A DNA stretch of 64,000 nt from Paenibacillus qinlingensis (GTDB lineage Bacteria > Bacillota > Bacilli > Paenibacillales > NBRC-103111). Below the pieces are notes generated by a model. That model saw only the letters and a list, made by a program, of their open reading frames with translations, was not told the DNA's origin and ran no database searches. The DNA is taken from positions 1-64,000 of the forward strand of contig NZ_JABMKY010000019.1 of the NCBI RefSeq assembly GCF_013204845.1, read 5' to 3'. Position 1 is the first letter of the stretch. Every line of letters starts with the position of its first letter. The position numbers were made by a program, and so were the translations under genes. Positions 34,844-42,508 of this stretch are shown piece after piece.

Positions 34844-35551
34844 ATGCTTCGTGTGTTATTTAATGAGCCGGAACGTATCGACAGCGGACTCCTTTTGGAA
34901 GCTTTCGATGCGGTGAGAGCCTATATGAAACAGATCGAAACTGAACAGAGTCACCTCTCCACAGCGCATTCGATCTTTCATCGGCAAGCGATATGGAGCA
35001 AGGGGTTTATTGATGCCTTAGATGAGCTCGAACAGAGCAAGTACTGCTGTGAGCGATATGGCGAGCGGATTGTTAAAGGTTTTTTGGAAGAAATGACCCC
35101 GCAAGAAACAGATGATTATCAACGCTTTGTTTATTTCTACAAAAATGCATTCATCCGTCTATTCTCTGTATTTGATAAACTAGGAACATTTATGAATGAC
35201 CTCTTCGCCTTGAAGACGGAAACCGTGAAATCGCGATTTTCGTATTTTACGGTACTTCGCCATATGCATGATAAGCATCTTCATGGCTCGTTAGAACTGC
35301 AACTGTATACGCTCAAAATGACGTATAAAGTGCCGTTAGAGCGACTCCGCAATCTGCGTAATATGGAAATGCATTATATTAATGCTGAGATGTTAGACGA
35401 TCTTATGCAGAAAGAGCCGATGCTTGGTGAACGCGTTCATATTGAGGATGTGAAGCTGAATTTATCTGATTTGCAGCAGGGATTTGACATGGTATGCCGA
35501 ACCTTAACAATAGCGTTTACTTATATTACGGCATATGTGACAAAGGGGTAG
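34844..35551 (+). CDS. HEPN-like (Cthe_2314-type) helical protein
   Basis: 235 residues, nearly all alpha-helical, with no signal or membrane segment. The segment LRNLRNMEMHY contains R172-x4-H177, the R-x4-6-H pattern of HEPN domains, many of which are RNases. Overall it resembles the Cthe_2314-type HEPN proteins found in Clostridia and Bacilli. The ATG at 34844 follows AAGGGTGGTG. It lies 50 bases after the EamA gene and 6 bases before the SDR gene, so it is in the same operon. A toxin or RNA-cleaving role is not shown; a structural role is equally possible. Confidence 0.6.
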   Translation: MLRVLFNEPERIDSGLLLEAFDAVRAYMKQIETEQSHLSTAHSIFHRQAIWSKGFIDALDELEQSKYCCERYGERIVKGFLEEMTPQETDDYQRFVYFYKNAFIRLFSVFDKLGTFMNDLFALKTETVKSRFSYFTVLRHMHDKHLHGSLELQLYTLKMTYKVPLERLRNLRNMEMHYINAEMLDDLMQKEPMLGERVHIEDVKLNLSDLQQGFDMVCRTLTIAFTYITAYVTKG

Positions 35552-35557
35552 GGGACC

Positions 35558-36352
35558 ATGCCATTAAGAGGTCGAACAGTGCTTGTTACAGGCAGTGCCA
35601 AGGGTTTGGGCAAAATGACGGCATTGACCTTAGCCAAGAAGGGCTGCCAGGTTGCTGTGAATTATGTAACAAGTGAGAAGGAAGCTGCCGAACTCGTTCA
35701 TCAATTGAAGGATATTGGCGTTCGCAGCATCGCGGTACAGGGGGATGTAGCCAAGCGCGAGGACATCTACCGGATGGTTGAAGAAACGGTCTCACAGTTG
35801 GGGCCGATAGATATACTTGTCAATAACGCAGGGCCTTTTGTTCGTGAACGGCGTTTTTTCGCAGATTACAGCATGGACGAAATTGACTATTTAATGCGAG
35901 GGAATCTGATAGGCGTCATGGAGTTGGATCATCTTGTTCTCCCTATGATGAGAGAGAGAAGATGGGGGCGTATCATCCATTTCGGCTTTGGGAAAGCGGC
36001 TGAAGCGAGGGGTTGGACGCACAGAGCTGCTTATGCGGCTGCCAAAGTAGGGTTAGTTTCATTTACCAAAACATTAGCCGAAGAAGAAGCCGCACATGGT
36101 ATCACGGTGAATATGATTTGTCCGGGTGACATTCGCGGAAAGAACAAAGAACGCACGATGGAAGAGGCACGCTTAGAAGTGGATGGGGAAACGCCTGTTG
36201 GCAGACCGGGAACGGGTGAGGATGTAGCGCGTGTTATTGATTTCCTCTGCTCGCCTAACTCGGATTTCATCACAGGTAACATTATGGACATCTCTGGCGC
36301 GTTGGATCCGATCCAGCCGATTCCTGTACTCAAACAACGCAAAACAGAGTAG
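35558..36352 (+). CDS. SDR-family protein lacking the usual catalytic serine
   Basis: 264 residues. The Rossmann motif TGSAKGLG (11-18), the NNAG at 89-92 and Y159-x3-K163 (HRAAYAAAK) are as in FabG-like dehydrogenases. The segment that should hold the catalytic Ser reads GRIIHFGFGKAAEARGWTH (138-155): the SS pair is replaced by GF, and no Ser or Thr lies within 13-15 residues of the tyrosine except T154. The spacing to Tyr is also two residues longer than usual. Activity may thus be altered or lost. It is the last gene of the UbiD-EamA-HEPN operon, with GGGG 6 bases before the ATG at 35558. Confidence 0.85.
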   Translation: MPLRGRTVLVTGSAKGLGKMTALTLAKKGCQVAVNYVTSEKEAAELVHQLKDIGVRSIAVQGDVAKREDIYRMVEETVSQLGPIDILVNNAGPFVRERRFFADYSMDEIDYLMRGNLIGVMELDHLVLPMMRERRWGRIIHFGFGKAAEARGWTHRAAYAAAKVGLVSFTKTLAEEEAAHGITVNMICPGDIRGKNKERTMEEARLEVDGETPVGRPGTGEDVARVIDFLCSPNSDFITGNIMDISGALDPIQPIPVLKQRKTE

Positions 36353-36365
36353 AACGCCATATGGC

Positions 36366-36400
36366 AAAAAGAGCTTACCATAGAGGTAAGCTCTTTCTTT
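36366..36400. terminator. Bidirectional terminator
   Basis: AAAGAGCTTACC (36368-36379) pairs perfectly with GGTAAGCTCTTT (36385-36396), with T-rich tails on both strands. It serves both the SDR gene (+) and the Nfu gene (-), whose 3' ends converge here. Confidence 0.9.
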
Positions 36401-36415
36401 ATGATATAGTCGTAA

Positions 36416-36670
36416 TTAGAATACCTGTACGACTTCTGTTATGCCTTCTACCTCTTCAACCAATGCGCGCTCAATACCAGCTTTCAAAGTGATTGTTGAG
36501 CTTGGGCAGCTGCCGCAGGCACCCATAAGTTTAAGCTTTACGATTCCGTCTTCCACATCAACTAGATCGACGTCACCGCCATCACGTTGTAGGAAAGGAC
36601 GAAGTTTATCTAAAACCTCAAGAACTTCATCGTAAATCGCTTCTTTGGTTTTTTCTGTCATTTGATTCAT
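36416..36670 (-). CDS. yutI: NifU-like C-terminal domain protein (YutI/Nfu-type Fe-S carrier)
   Basis: 84 residues. It is a single Nfu domain with C52-x2-C55 (LMGACGSCPSS), which bridges a [4Fe-4S] cluster in a dimer and hands it to target enzymes. LRPFLQRDGGDVDLVDVEDG is the family signature. AAGGAGATGA precedes the ATG at 36670. The next gene (yuzB) is divergent, and the same yutI-yuzB-yutJ grouping is known in Bacillus. Confidence 0.93.
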   Translation of the reverse strand: MNQMTEKTKEAIYDEVLEVLDKLRPFLQRDGGDVDLVDVEDGIVKLKLMGACGSCPSSTITLKAGIERALVEEVEGITEVVQVF

Positions 36671-36757
36671 CTCCTTTCTTTATCTATTATAGTACAATAC
36701 GCATTAAATGAAAATGGTTTTGGGTTTGAAACTATCAACATGGGGTGGAATTTTTAA

Positions 36758-37012
36758 ATGCGACCAATTATTGAATTTTGTGCCAGCAATATGCACACAG
36801 GAACAGATAAAGTAATGAAAGACCTTGAACAAAATCCGGAATTTGATGTCATGGAATACGGCTGTCTGGGCAACTGTGGCCAGTGCTACATGGAGCCTTA
36901 CGCACTAGTCAACGGCGAAATCATTGCCGCGGAAAGCGCCGAGAGCCTCCATATTCTTATTTTAGAAAAAATCAAAGAGATTGAGGCCATGTATGATTTG
37001 CTTAGTGAATAA
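36758..37012 (+). CDS. yuzB: YuzB-family protein (DUF1450)
   Basis: 84 residues. Cysteines are arranged like a small Fe-S or metal-binding protein: C8 (EFCASN) and C-x4-C-x2-C in YGCLGNCGQCYMEPYALVNG. The family is conserved in Bacilli next to yutI and yutJ; its biochemical role is not established. The start is the ATG at 36758 after GGGGTGGAA. It is convergent with yutJ, whose stop is 15 bases away. Confidence 0.92.
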   Translation: MRPIIEFCASNMHTGTDKVMKDLEQNPEFDVMEYGCLGNCGQCYMEPYALVNGEIIAAESAESLHILILEKIKEIEAMYDLLSE

Positions 37013-37027
37013 GCCGATCCAGCTTTC

Positions 37028-38098
37028 TTAACCGAAGTGGCGTTTGGATTTCCAAAGTACGCCGCTTTTTAGCATACGAGCAATTTTTCCTGTCATTAAC
37101 GTACGTTTTCCCATGATGCCGAATCCGCTCTTTTTGCCAAGTGAACCGAGTGTTCCACGCAGCTTGATTTTGCCAAGCTTAGGTGCATCGCCTTTCCAAA
37201 TCGCTTGAATCACTTCGGCAATTTGCTTGCCTTGCGCTTGTGCGGCTTGGGCACTTGGTGAGAACGGCAGGGACGCACAGTCACCTACGACGTAAACTTC
37301 TTCAAAGTCCGGGATTTGGTGGTATTCATTTAACAGAATACGTCCTTGCCGATCTTTTGGTACATTCAAAGCTTCGACAATAGGTGTTGGTTGTATACCT
37401 GCTGTCCAGATTGTTGCATCGGTACGGATAATTTCATCTTGGTTGTACAAATCGCCGCCATCCAAACGAATAAGCGAGACTTGTGTACGAAGCTCAATAT
37501 GGTGTTCGATCATCCATTCGCGCACATACTGTTGCAGATTCGTAGGAAAAGCGGAGAGCAGACTCGGACCCCGATCGATTAATCGAATATTGAGATCAGG
37601 GCGGCTTTCACGAAGCTCTGATGCCATCTCTACACCGCTAAGTCCTCCACCAATGATGGAAACTTGTCCGTATGGATTAATGTTGTTTATTTTCTGATAG
37701 GTTGCACGTGTTTGAGCGAGTGTTTGGATACTGGATGAAAACTCTTGCGCACCAGCAATACCATGATAACTGTCAACACAACCAAGTCCAATGACTAGCC
37801 AGTCATAGGAGATGGGTTCTTTGTCGTAGAAGTTGACCTGTTTCGTTTCGAGATTAACATCTGACACTTCTCCGTAAACAAGCTGAAGCCGCGAATCATC
37901 GGGATAAGATACACGAATATGCGTTTCAGCAATGGTACCGGAAGCAAGTGCATAATATTCTGTTTTGAGTCCTTGGAAGGGACTGCGATCAATCATAATA
38001 AGTTCAGTGTCGTCTGGTAAATCCTTTTCCAGCAAATTTAAAGCTATGGTGAGACCGCCATAGCCTCCTCCGAGAATGACAAACTTTTTCATAGCCAA
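37028..38098 (-). CDS. yutJ: NADH dehydrogenase-like FAD oxidoreductase (YutJ)
   Basis: 356 residues. Two dinucleotide-binding folds are visible: FAD site VILGGGYGGLTIALNLL at the N-terminus and NAD(P)H site VSIIGGGLSGVEMASEL at about 147-163. The second FAD contact is VYVVGDCASLP near 268. It resembles type II NADH dehydrogenase but is shorter and of unknown substrate. The start is a TTG two codons before an ATG, because AGAAGGGA is spaced best for the TTG. It sits beside yuzB and yutI as in Bacillus. Confidence 0.88.
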   Translation of the reverse strand: MAMKKFVILGGGYGGLTIALNLLEKDLPDDTELIMIDRSPFQGLKTEYYALASGTIAETHIRVSYPDDSRLQLVYGEVSDVNLETKQVNFYDKEPISYDWLVIGLGCVDSYHGIAGAQEFSSSIQTLAQTRATYQKINNINPYGQVSIIGGGLSGVEMASELRESRPDLNIRLIDRGPSLLSAFPTNLQQYVREWMIEHHIELRTQVSLIRLDGGDLYNQDEIIRTDATIWTAGIQPTPIVEALNVPKDRQGRILLNEYHQIPDFEEVYVVGDCASLPFSPSAQAAQAQGKQIAEVIQAIWKGDAPKLGKIKLRGTLGSLGKKSGFGIMGKRTLMTGKIARMLKSGVLWKSKRHFG

Positions 38099-38145
38099 CC
38101 AATATCCCTTCTGAACGATGATCTATTCTCTACTACCTATTATCT

Positions 38146-39246
38146 CTAATATACTTTGATTTCATTATAAAAGGTGTCTCGCTCTACCGCGACGCGGCCA
38201 GCACCTTGAATGAGCCATACAATCTCATCGCGTGTTAAACCTTCTGGTGAAAGAGCGCCAGCAGCATGTGAGATTTTCTCTTTCACGATCGTGCCGTGAG
38301 CATCTGAAGCACCGAATGTGAAGGAGAGTTGCGTAAGTTTCGTTCCGATATTGATAAAGTAAGCTTTAATATGTGGGAAATTGTCTAACATTAGGCGGCT
38401 AATCGCCATTGTTTTGAGTTCGTCCCAAGCAGGAACGAAACGTTTAAGGCTTGCATTTTTGCTCGCTGGCTGAACAGAATTAGGAATGAATACGAGGAAA
38501 CCGCCTGTTTCGTCTTGCAGCTCGCGCAGCAACATCATATGGCGAATCCGTTCTTCTTTCGTTTCAATGGAACCATATAGCATGGTCGCATGAGTTTTCA
38601 TCCCTAGAAGATGAGCTTGACGATGAACATCCAACCATTCTTCAGTGGACGCTTTTTCGACTTTCATTTTCGAACGGTAACGTTCCGTAAGAATTTCCGC
38701 GCCTCCGCCAGGAAGTGTGGAAAGTCCAGCATCCATTAATGCCTTAAGTACATCTCGATAGCTGAGGCCGCTAATACGTGAGAAGAATTCGATCTCTGCA
38801 GCAGTATGAGCTTTAATCGTGACATCGGGGTAAGCTTGCTTCAACCGACGAATGCAATCCACGTAATACTCGAAAGGCAGATGGGGGTTATGCCCCTGAC
38901 TAATATGGAACTCTTTAATTTCAGGGTTAAAATTCTCGGCGATGTAATCTAACATCTGGTCTGGTGTTAGTGTGTAAGCACCTTCTTGACCTTCGTCGCG
39001 GCGGAAATGACAAAATGAACAATGCTCTTCACAGACATTCGTGAAATATAAGCTCATATTTTGTACAAAATATACCTTGTTCCCATTCAACCGTGTATTC
39101 ACTTTATTGGCTAATTGACCAATGGTTAAAAGATCGTCGGATTCATATAAAAACAGTCCGTCTTCCATACTTAGACGTTCGCCGTTCTCAACTTTGTCAG
39201 CAATCTCAGCCATCCGTTTAATCGGGTCTACTGTCGTAATACTCAT
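38146..39246 (-). CDS. mqnE: Aminofutalosine synthase MqnE (radical SAM)
   Basis: 366 residues. The radical SAM cluster motif is C72-x3-C76-x2-C79 (NVCEEHCSFCHF). Further MqnE hallmarks are ISQGHNPHLPFEYYV, IKAHTAAEIEFFS, LPGGGAEI, KTHATMLYGSIET, SRLMLDNFPHIKAY and AGRVAVERDTFYN. The enzyme joins an enolpyruvyl benzoate to S-adenosylmethionine-derived adenosine to form aminofutalosine, an early step of menaquinone synthesis by the futalosine route. GGAGG precedes the ATG at 39246. No other mqn gene except the UbiD candidate is in the window. Confidence 0.92.
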   Translation of the reverse strand: MSITTVDPIKRMAEIADKVENGERLSMEDGLFLYESDDLLTIGQLANKVNTRLNGNKVYFVQNMSLYFTNVCEEHCSFCHFRRDEGQEGAYTLTPDQMLDYIAENFNPEIKEFHISQGHNPHLPFEYYVDCIRRLKQAYPDVTIKAHTAAEIEFFSRISGLSYRDVLKALMDAGLSTLPGGGAEILTERYRSKMKVEKASTEEWLDVHRQAHLLGMKTHATMLYGSIETKEERIRHMMLLRELQDETGGFLVFIPNSVQPASKNASLKRFVPAWDELKTMAISRLMLDNFPHIKAYFINIGTKLTQLSFTFGASDAHGTIVKEKISHAAGALSPEGLTRDEIVWLIQGAGRVAVERDTFYNEIKVY

Positions 39247-39585
39247 GCTCCATGCCTCCTATGAAAATAAAATAAACCGCATAATGAAACGACGCAGCCA
39301 GCAGTTAGAACTAGGTGCGTTAGGTGGTGTGAGTTGCTCGCGTACCTGTCAACCAGTTCGGTTAAGGAATTCACAACCAGATTTATATCGATACAAGCTA
39401 TCCATCCATCTTATTATAAACCTCCTACTTAGGAGGGGCAACATCAGAACGTTGAAGATAAATCGACAATCTTATCCATGTCCTATATTTTTTCGGTGAA
39501 ATTGGCGAAATGTTATTCCCAATATTAACAAATTCCTGTATACTATTGCAATGTGATTACGTAAGGGCTAAAGGTGATAATAATC
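39247..39585. other. Intergenic region between mqnE and the Spo0E-like gene
   Basis: A 339-base divergent region without a gene. A short hairpin CCTCC..GGAGG occurs near 39421-39436. TATACTAT at about 39539 could be a -10 box for the Spo0E-like gene; I see no clear -35. Confidence 0.45.
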
Positions 39586-39768
39586 GTGCTACCATTATTC
39601 GTGACCGAACCGCAGGAACGACTTCATATCAAAATTGAACAACTTCGAGGCCAAATGGTTAGTTTGGGAACCTCGCATGGATTCCTGCATCCTGACGTGC
39701 AGAAATGCAGTCGCGATCTGGACCAGTTGCTATTGCAGTATTATGCCACTAGACGTTCTAAACAGTGA
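39586..39768 (+). CDS. Spo0E-like aspartyl-phosphate phosphatase
   Basis: 60 residues. The family signature S-x2-LD is present as S42-RD-L45-D46 (KCSRDLDQLLLQYY) after a first helix (ERLHIKIEQLRGQMVSL), the two-helix hairpin of Spo0E. Such proteins dephosphorylate Spo0A-P and delay sporulation. The start is a GTG at 39586, 9 bases after AAGGTG; the frame is open upstream, but an earlier GTG (39574) lies within the ribosome site. Confidence 0.85.
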   Translation: MLPLFVTEPQERLHIKIEQLRGQMVSLGTSHGFLHPDVQKCSRDLDQLLLQYYATRRSKQ

Positions 39769-39878
39769 ACAGCTGCCCTTGAGCATCGGATGAATTAGGA
39801 GTATACTTATACTAAGCACTTCGTATACCAATGCCAGTTTTCCTTATATATAAGGAAAAACAAGGAGGGATTTCCATT

Positions 39879-40250
39879 ATGATTAATATAAGTGAATCAG
39901 CTAGTGATAAAATTAAAGAGCTTTTGGCATCAGAAGAATCACCTAATCTATTCTTGCGCCTTGGCGTGAAAGCTGGGGGTTGTAGCGGCTTTTCTTACGG
40001 AATGGGCTTTGATGATGATCAAAAGGCTGACGATAAAGAATTTACTATTCACGGCGTGAAAGTTGTCGTGGATGAAGAGAGCGCCAAGTATTTATACGGC
40101 GTCCAAATCGACTTCGAAGACAAAGGCATGGGCGGCGGTTTCACCATCAACAACCCTAACGCAGTAGCTTCGTGTGGTTGTGGATCCTCGTTCAAGCCAG
40201 CGGATTATGAGGGAACACCTGAGCCTTGTGATGATAAGGTTGAGGCTTGA
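39879..40250 (+). CDS. HesB/IscA-family Fe-S assembly protein
   Basis: 123 residues. The A-type scaffold cysteines are C35 (GGCSGFSY) and C99/C101 (ASCGCGSSF), preceded by FEDKGMGGGFTINNPNA. It carries Fe-S clusters to apo-enzymes. The start is the ATG at 39879, 9 bases after AAGGAGGG; the longer frame from 39831 lacks a ribosome site. The tail after residue 106 is acidic. A strong terminator follows. Confidence 0.93.
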   Translation: MINISESASDKIKELLASEESPNLFLRLGVKAGGCSGFSYGMGFDDDQKADDKEFTIHGVKVVVDEESAKYLYGVQIDFEDKGMGGGFTINNPNAVASCGCGSSFKPADYEGTPEPCDDKVEA

Positions 40251-40263
40251 GTAAGTAGTAATG

Positions 40264-40312
40264 AACCTTCTGAACTTATGTGTAGATCACACTAGTTCAG
40301 AAGGTTTTTTTT
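40264..40312 (+). terminator. Strong terminator after the IscA-like gene
   Basis: AACCTTCTGAACT pairs with AGTTCAGAAGGTT around a roughly 18-base loop, followed by TTTTTT. Confidence 0.85.
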
Positions 40313-40327
40313 GTCATGCTAGAGAAG

Positions 40328-40513
40328 AAAAGGGAACTAGGATGCGCTATTTTCGACTAATTTAACGAAATGAGTATCCTAGGGGAACGAGAGTGTCTTA
40401 TTTTTCTCAAAAACACCAAATTCTTCAGAAATCAGGCAAATAACGCATCTACGTTCCTCTTGGTACAAATTTCAAGTTCTTTCGGTGAAATAGCGCATCT
40501 ACGATCCCTTTTC
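40328..40513. repeat. Nested palindromic repeat with four ATGCGCTATTT units
   Basis: The outer units AAAAGGGAACTAGGATGCGC (from 40328) and its reverse-complement-like partner ending GCGCATCTACGATCCCTTTT (to 40512) flank two inner variants: GGGGAACGAGAGTGTCTTATTT near 40382 (+) and AAATAACGCATCTACGTTCC near 40438 (-). The stretch has no gene. Confidence 0.75.
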
Positions 40514-40532
40514 ATAGTAAACCAACGACGGC

Positions 40533-41219
40533 TTAAACCTGCAACCACCAAATCCCCGCGCACTCCGGCAACGTAGTCAACTGCTCGCTGACAACCTTAT
40601 CGGCTATCGCGTCCCCAAAGAAAAATCTCGTAAGCATCTCGGCTTCATCTACGCTCTCAAATGTATAATCAGTCCGTATCCACCTATGAGAAAAACCATA
40701 TTCGGATTCAAGAAGCCTATAATAATCCACCAAGAAATCGGGTGGGTTGGGTGTTTCGGAACCAGTTCCGAAGTTCTCGATAATAATGGCCGTACCACCT
40801 GGGCGCAGAACTCTTCTGATTTCGCTTATAACTTGGTGAATATTGGCTTCCCAGTGATCGACATCCGAATTTCCTAGATAGCATATACTCCATCCGGATA
40901 CGATTAAATCTGCTCGATGATCTTCGATCGGCAATTGCCTGTGGTCAGCAACTTGAGTTCTCCAATTGTGCAGATCTGCTTGCCCAAGATGATCTGCGGT
41001 AATTCGCAGCATAGATTCGGATGCATCCAAAGCTACAATGGACTTCGCTTGTGGAGCGAGAACCCGGGTTAATCGCCCAGCACCGGCTCCCATGTCTATG
41101 ATGTCGAGGCCTTCAACGGGGATGATGGCTTGAATGGTTTCATATAAGCTTGCTTGTTTGGAAACGAGTCGTTCATACATGGTTGCTTGATTGGCATAAA
41201 TATCTGCATGATTAGGCAT
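40533..41219 (-). CDS. Class I SAM-dependent methyltransferase
   Basis: 228 residues. The SAM-binding motif I is LDIIDMGAGAGRLTRVL (about 37-53), the acidic motif is IVALDAS, then DLIVSGWSICYLG, and EIRRVLRPGGTAIIIENFGTG is the usual post-motif. The substrate is unknown. GGAGG precedes the ATG at 41219. Its promoter (41258-41288) has a MerR-type 19-bp spacer with the same CCTTACGTTA core, in the same register, as the promoter of the MerR-methyltransferase fusion 83 bases upstream. It is therefore probably controlled by that fusion protein. Confidence 0.88.
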   Translation of the reverse strand: MPNHADIYANQATMYERLVSKQASLYETIQAIIPVEGLDIIDMGAGAGRLTRVLAPQAKSIVALDASESMLRITADHLGQADLHNWRTQVADHRQLPIEDHRADLIVSGWSICYLGNSDVDHWEANIHQVISEIRRVLRPGGTAIIIENFGTGSETPNPPDFLVDYYRLLESEYGFSHRWIRTDYTFESVDEAEMLTRFFFGDAIADKVVSEQLTTLPECAGIWWLQV

Positions 41220-41257
41220 TTGATTATTTCCTCCTTAGGGTAATGTTAGACATTGCT

Positions 41258-41288
41258 ATCGTAATGTGTAACGTAAGGAGAAGGTCAA
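41258..41288 (-). promoter_or_regulatory. MerR-type promoter of the free methyltransferase
   Basis: On the minus strand: -35 TTGACC (41288-41283), 19-bp spacer containing CCTTACGTTA, -10 TACGAT (41263-41258). Confidence 0.65.
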
Positions 41289-41301
41289 GACACCATTTTT
41301 T

Positions 41302-42351
41302 TTAGGGTTGAATAGGAACCGCGTATACGATATATAAGAAATCGTTGATTTTCGTATGTTTGGTAATATAACCATTTTCGTCAAACCAGGCTAGCAGGTT
41401 AGAGCAGATGGCATAATGCTGATCTTGCATCGTTGTGAGAAGATCCGTCCGCTCGTCCGCTAGCAATTCTTTCATGTGCTGTTCTTTGGCTGATTCATTC
41501 TCGAACATTAAATCCGCTATGCAAATTCTACCGTGAGACTTGAGTACGCGGCGCATTTCATCTAGCGCCAGCAGTTGCTGTTCGTTAGAAATATGGTGAA
41601 AAGCAAACGATGTAACGACAAAATCGAATTGGTTATCCATGTAGGGAATAGCAAGGAAATTACCTAGTTTTATCTCCATTTGCGGATGTTTACTTTGGCA
41701 TTGTTTCATCATTTCTTTGGATTGGTCTACGCCAGCCATGTGAATGCCATTTTGCAGAAATCGCTGGGCCAAATTACCAGTGCCTGTGCCAAGATCCAGC
41801 CCTTTTTCCCCAGCCCTCGGCTTTACCCATTGCAATGTTAGATCAAGAACTTCCTCGTATCCTTTATACTCGTTGTCATTATGTAAAACCCGTTGGTCGT
41901 GAGTTAAGGCTTGTTGATCAAAATTCCATGTATCCCTCCAATTTTTGCGCATTTCCCGAAGTCGTTTGGAACCCTCTGCAAGTGTGAAAATATCGTCTAT
42001 CGGAAGCGAATTGTTCTGTTTCAGGAGGTCAATCATGGTATCCGTTGTTTCAATAATTTGCTTAAACTCCAGCCACTGAGCAAAAACAACAGATCGCTGT
42101 ATTTCTAAATAGTATTGCAGCTGCTCTTTATCATCCGCATCAACATCAAGTAATGCTTTTTGAATATCAGCAACAGACATGCCTGATTCCCTTAGCGAAA
42201 TAATGGTTTGCAACCGCCATATTTCTTTTTCTGAAAATGTTCTATATAAATTATTTTCCTGCTTTGACGGTGAAATGAGTCCTTTATCTTCATAGAAGCG
42301 GATGGCCCTTGGCGAAATATTCAATTTGTTTGCAACATCTTTAATTTGCAT
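41302..42351 (-). CDS. MerR regulator fused to a SAM-dependent methyltransferase
   Basis: 349 residues. The N-terminal winged HTH is IKDVANKLNISPRAIRFYEDKGLISPSKQENNLYRTF (3-39), followed by the MerR wing and a helical linker to about 130. Residues about 150-349 form a complete class I methyltransferase: GEKGLDLGTGTGNLAQRFL (motif I), MAGVDQSKEMM, NQFDFVVTSFAFHHISNE and EMRRVLKSHGRICIADLMF. In ordinary MerR proteins the C-terminus binds an inducer; here it is an enzyme-like domain that may sense its substrate or SAM, or methylate it. The gene has its own MerR-type promoter (42373-42403). CDS end and the adjacent methyltransferase promoter are 14 bases apart. Confidence 0.9.
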   Translation of the reverse strand: MQIKDVANKLNISPRAIRFYEDKGLISPSKQENNLYRTFSEKEIWRLQTIISLRESGMSVADIQKALLDVDADDKEQLQYYLEIQRSVVFAQWLEFKQIIETTDTMIDLLKQNNSLPIDDIFTLAEGSKRLREMRKNWRDTWNFDQQALTHDQRVLHNDNEYKGYEEVLDLTLQWVKPRAGEKGLDLGTGTGNLAQRFLQNGIHMAGVDQSKEMMKQCQSKHPQMEIKLGNFLAIPYMDNQFDFVVTSFAFHHISNEQQLLALDEMRRVLKSHGRICIADLMFENESAKEQHMKELLADERTDLLTTMQDQHYAICSNLLAWFDENGYITKHTKINDFLYIVYAVPIQP

Positions 42352-42372
42352 GCTTTCACCCTTTCTCTCCCT

Positions 42373-42403
42373 TTAATAAACCTTAACGTAAGGGAAAAGT
42401 AAA
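42373..42403 (-). promoter_or_regulatory. MerR-type promoter of the fusion gene
   Basis: On the minus strand: -35 TTTACT (42403-42398), 19-bp spacer with the near-palindrome CCTTACGTTAAGG, -10 TATTAA (42378-42373). Confidence 0.7.
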
Positions 42404-42508
42404 GTTGCAAATAGCATTGACTAGCTAGTTAGGAGTCGTCTCTCATTACCAATTTGTGGAATATACTATAATGCTAGCACTAGTCGTTGTTTGAAAGGAG
42501 GGAGCCAA

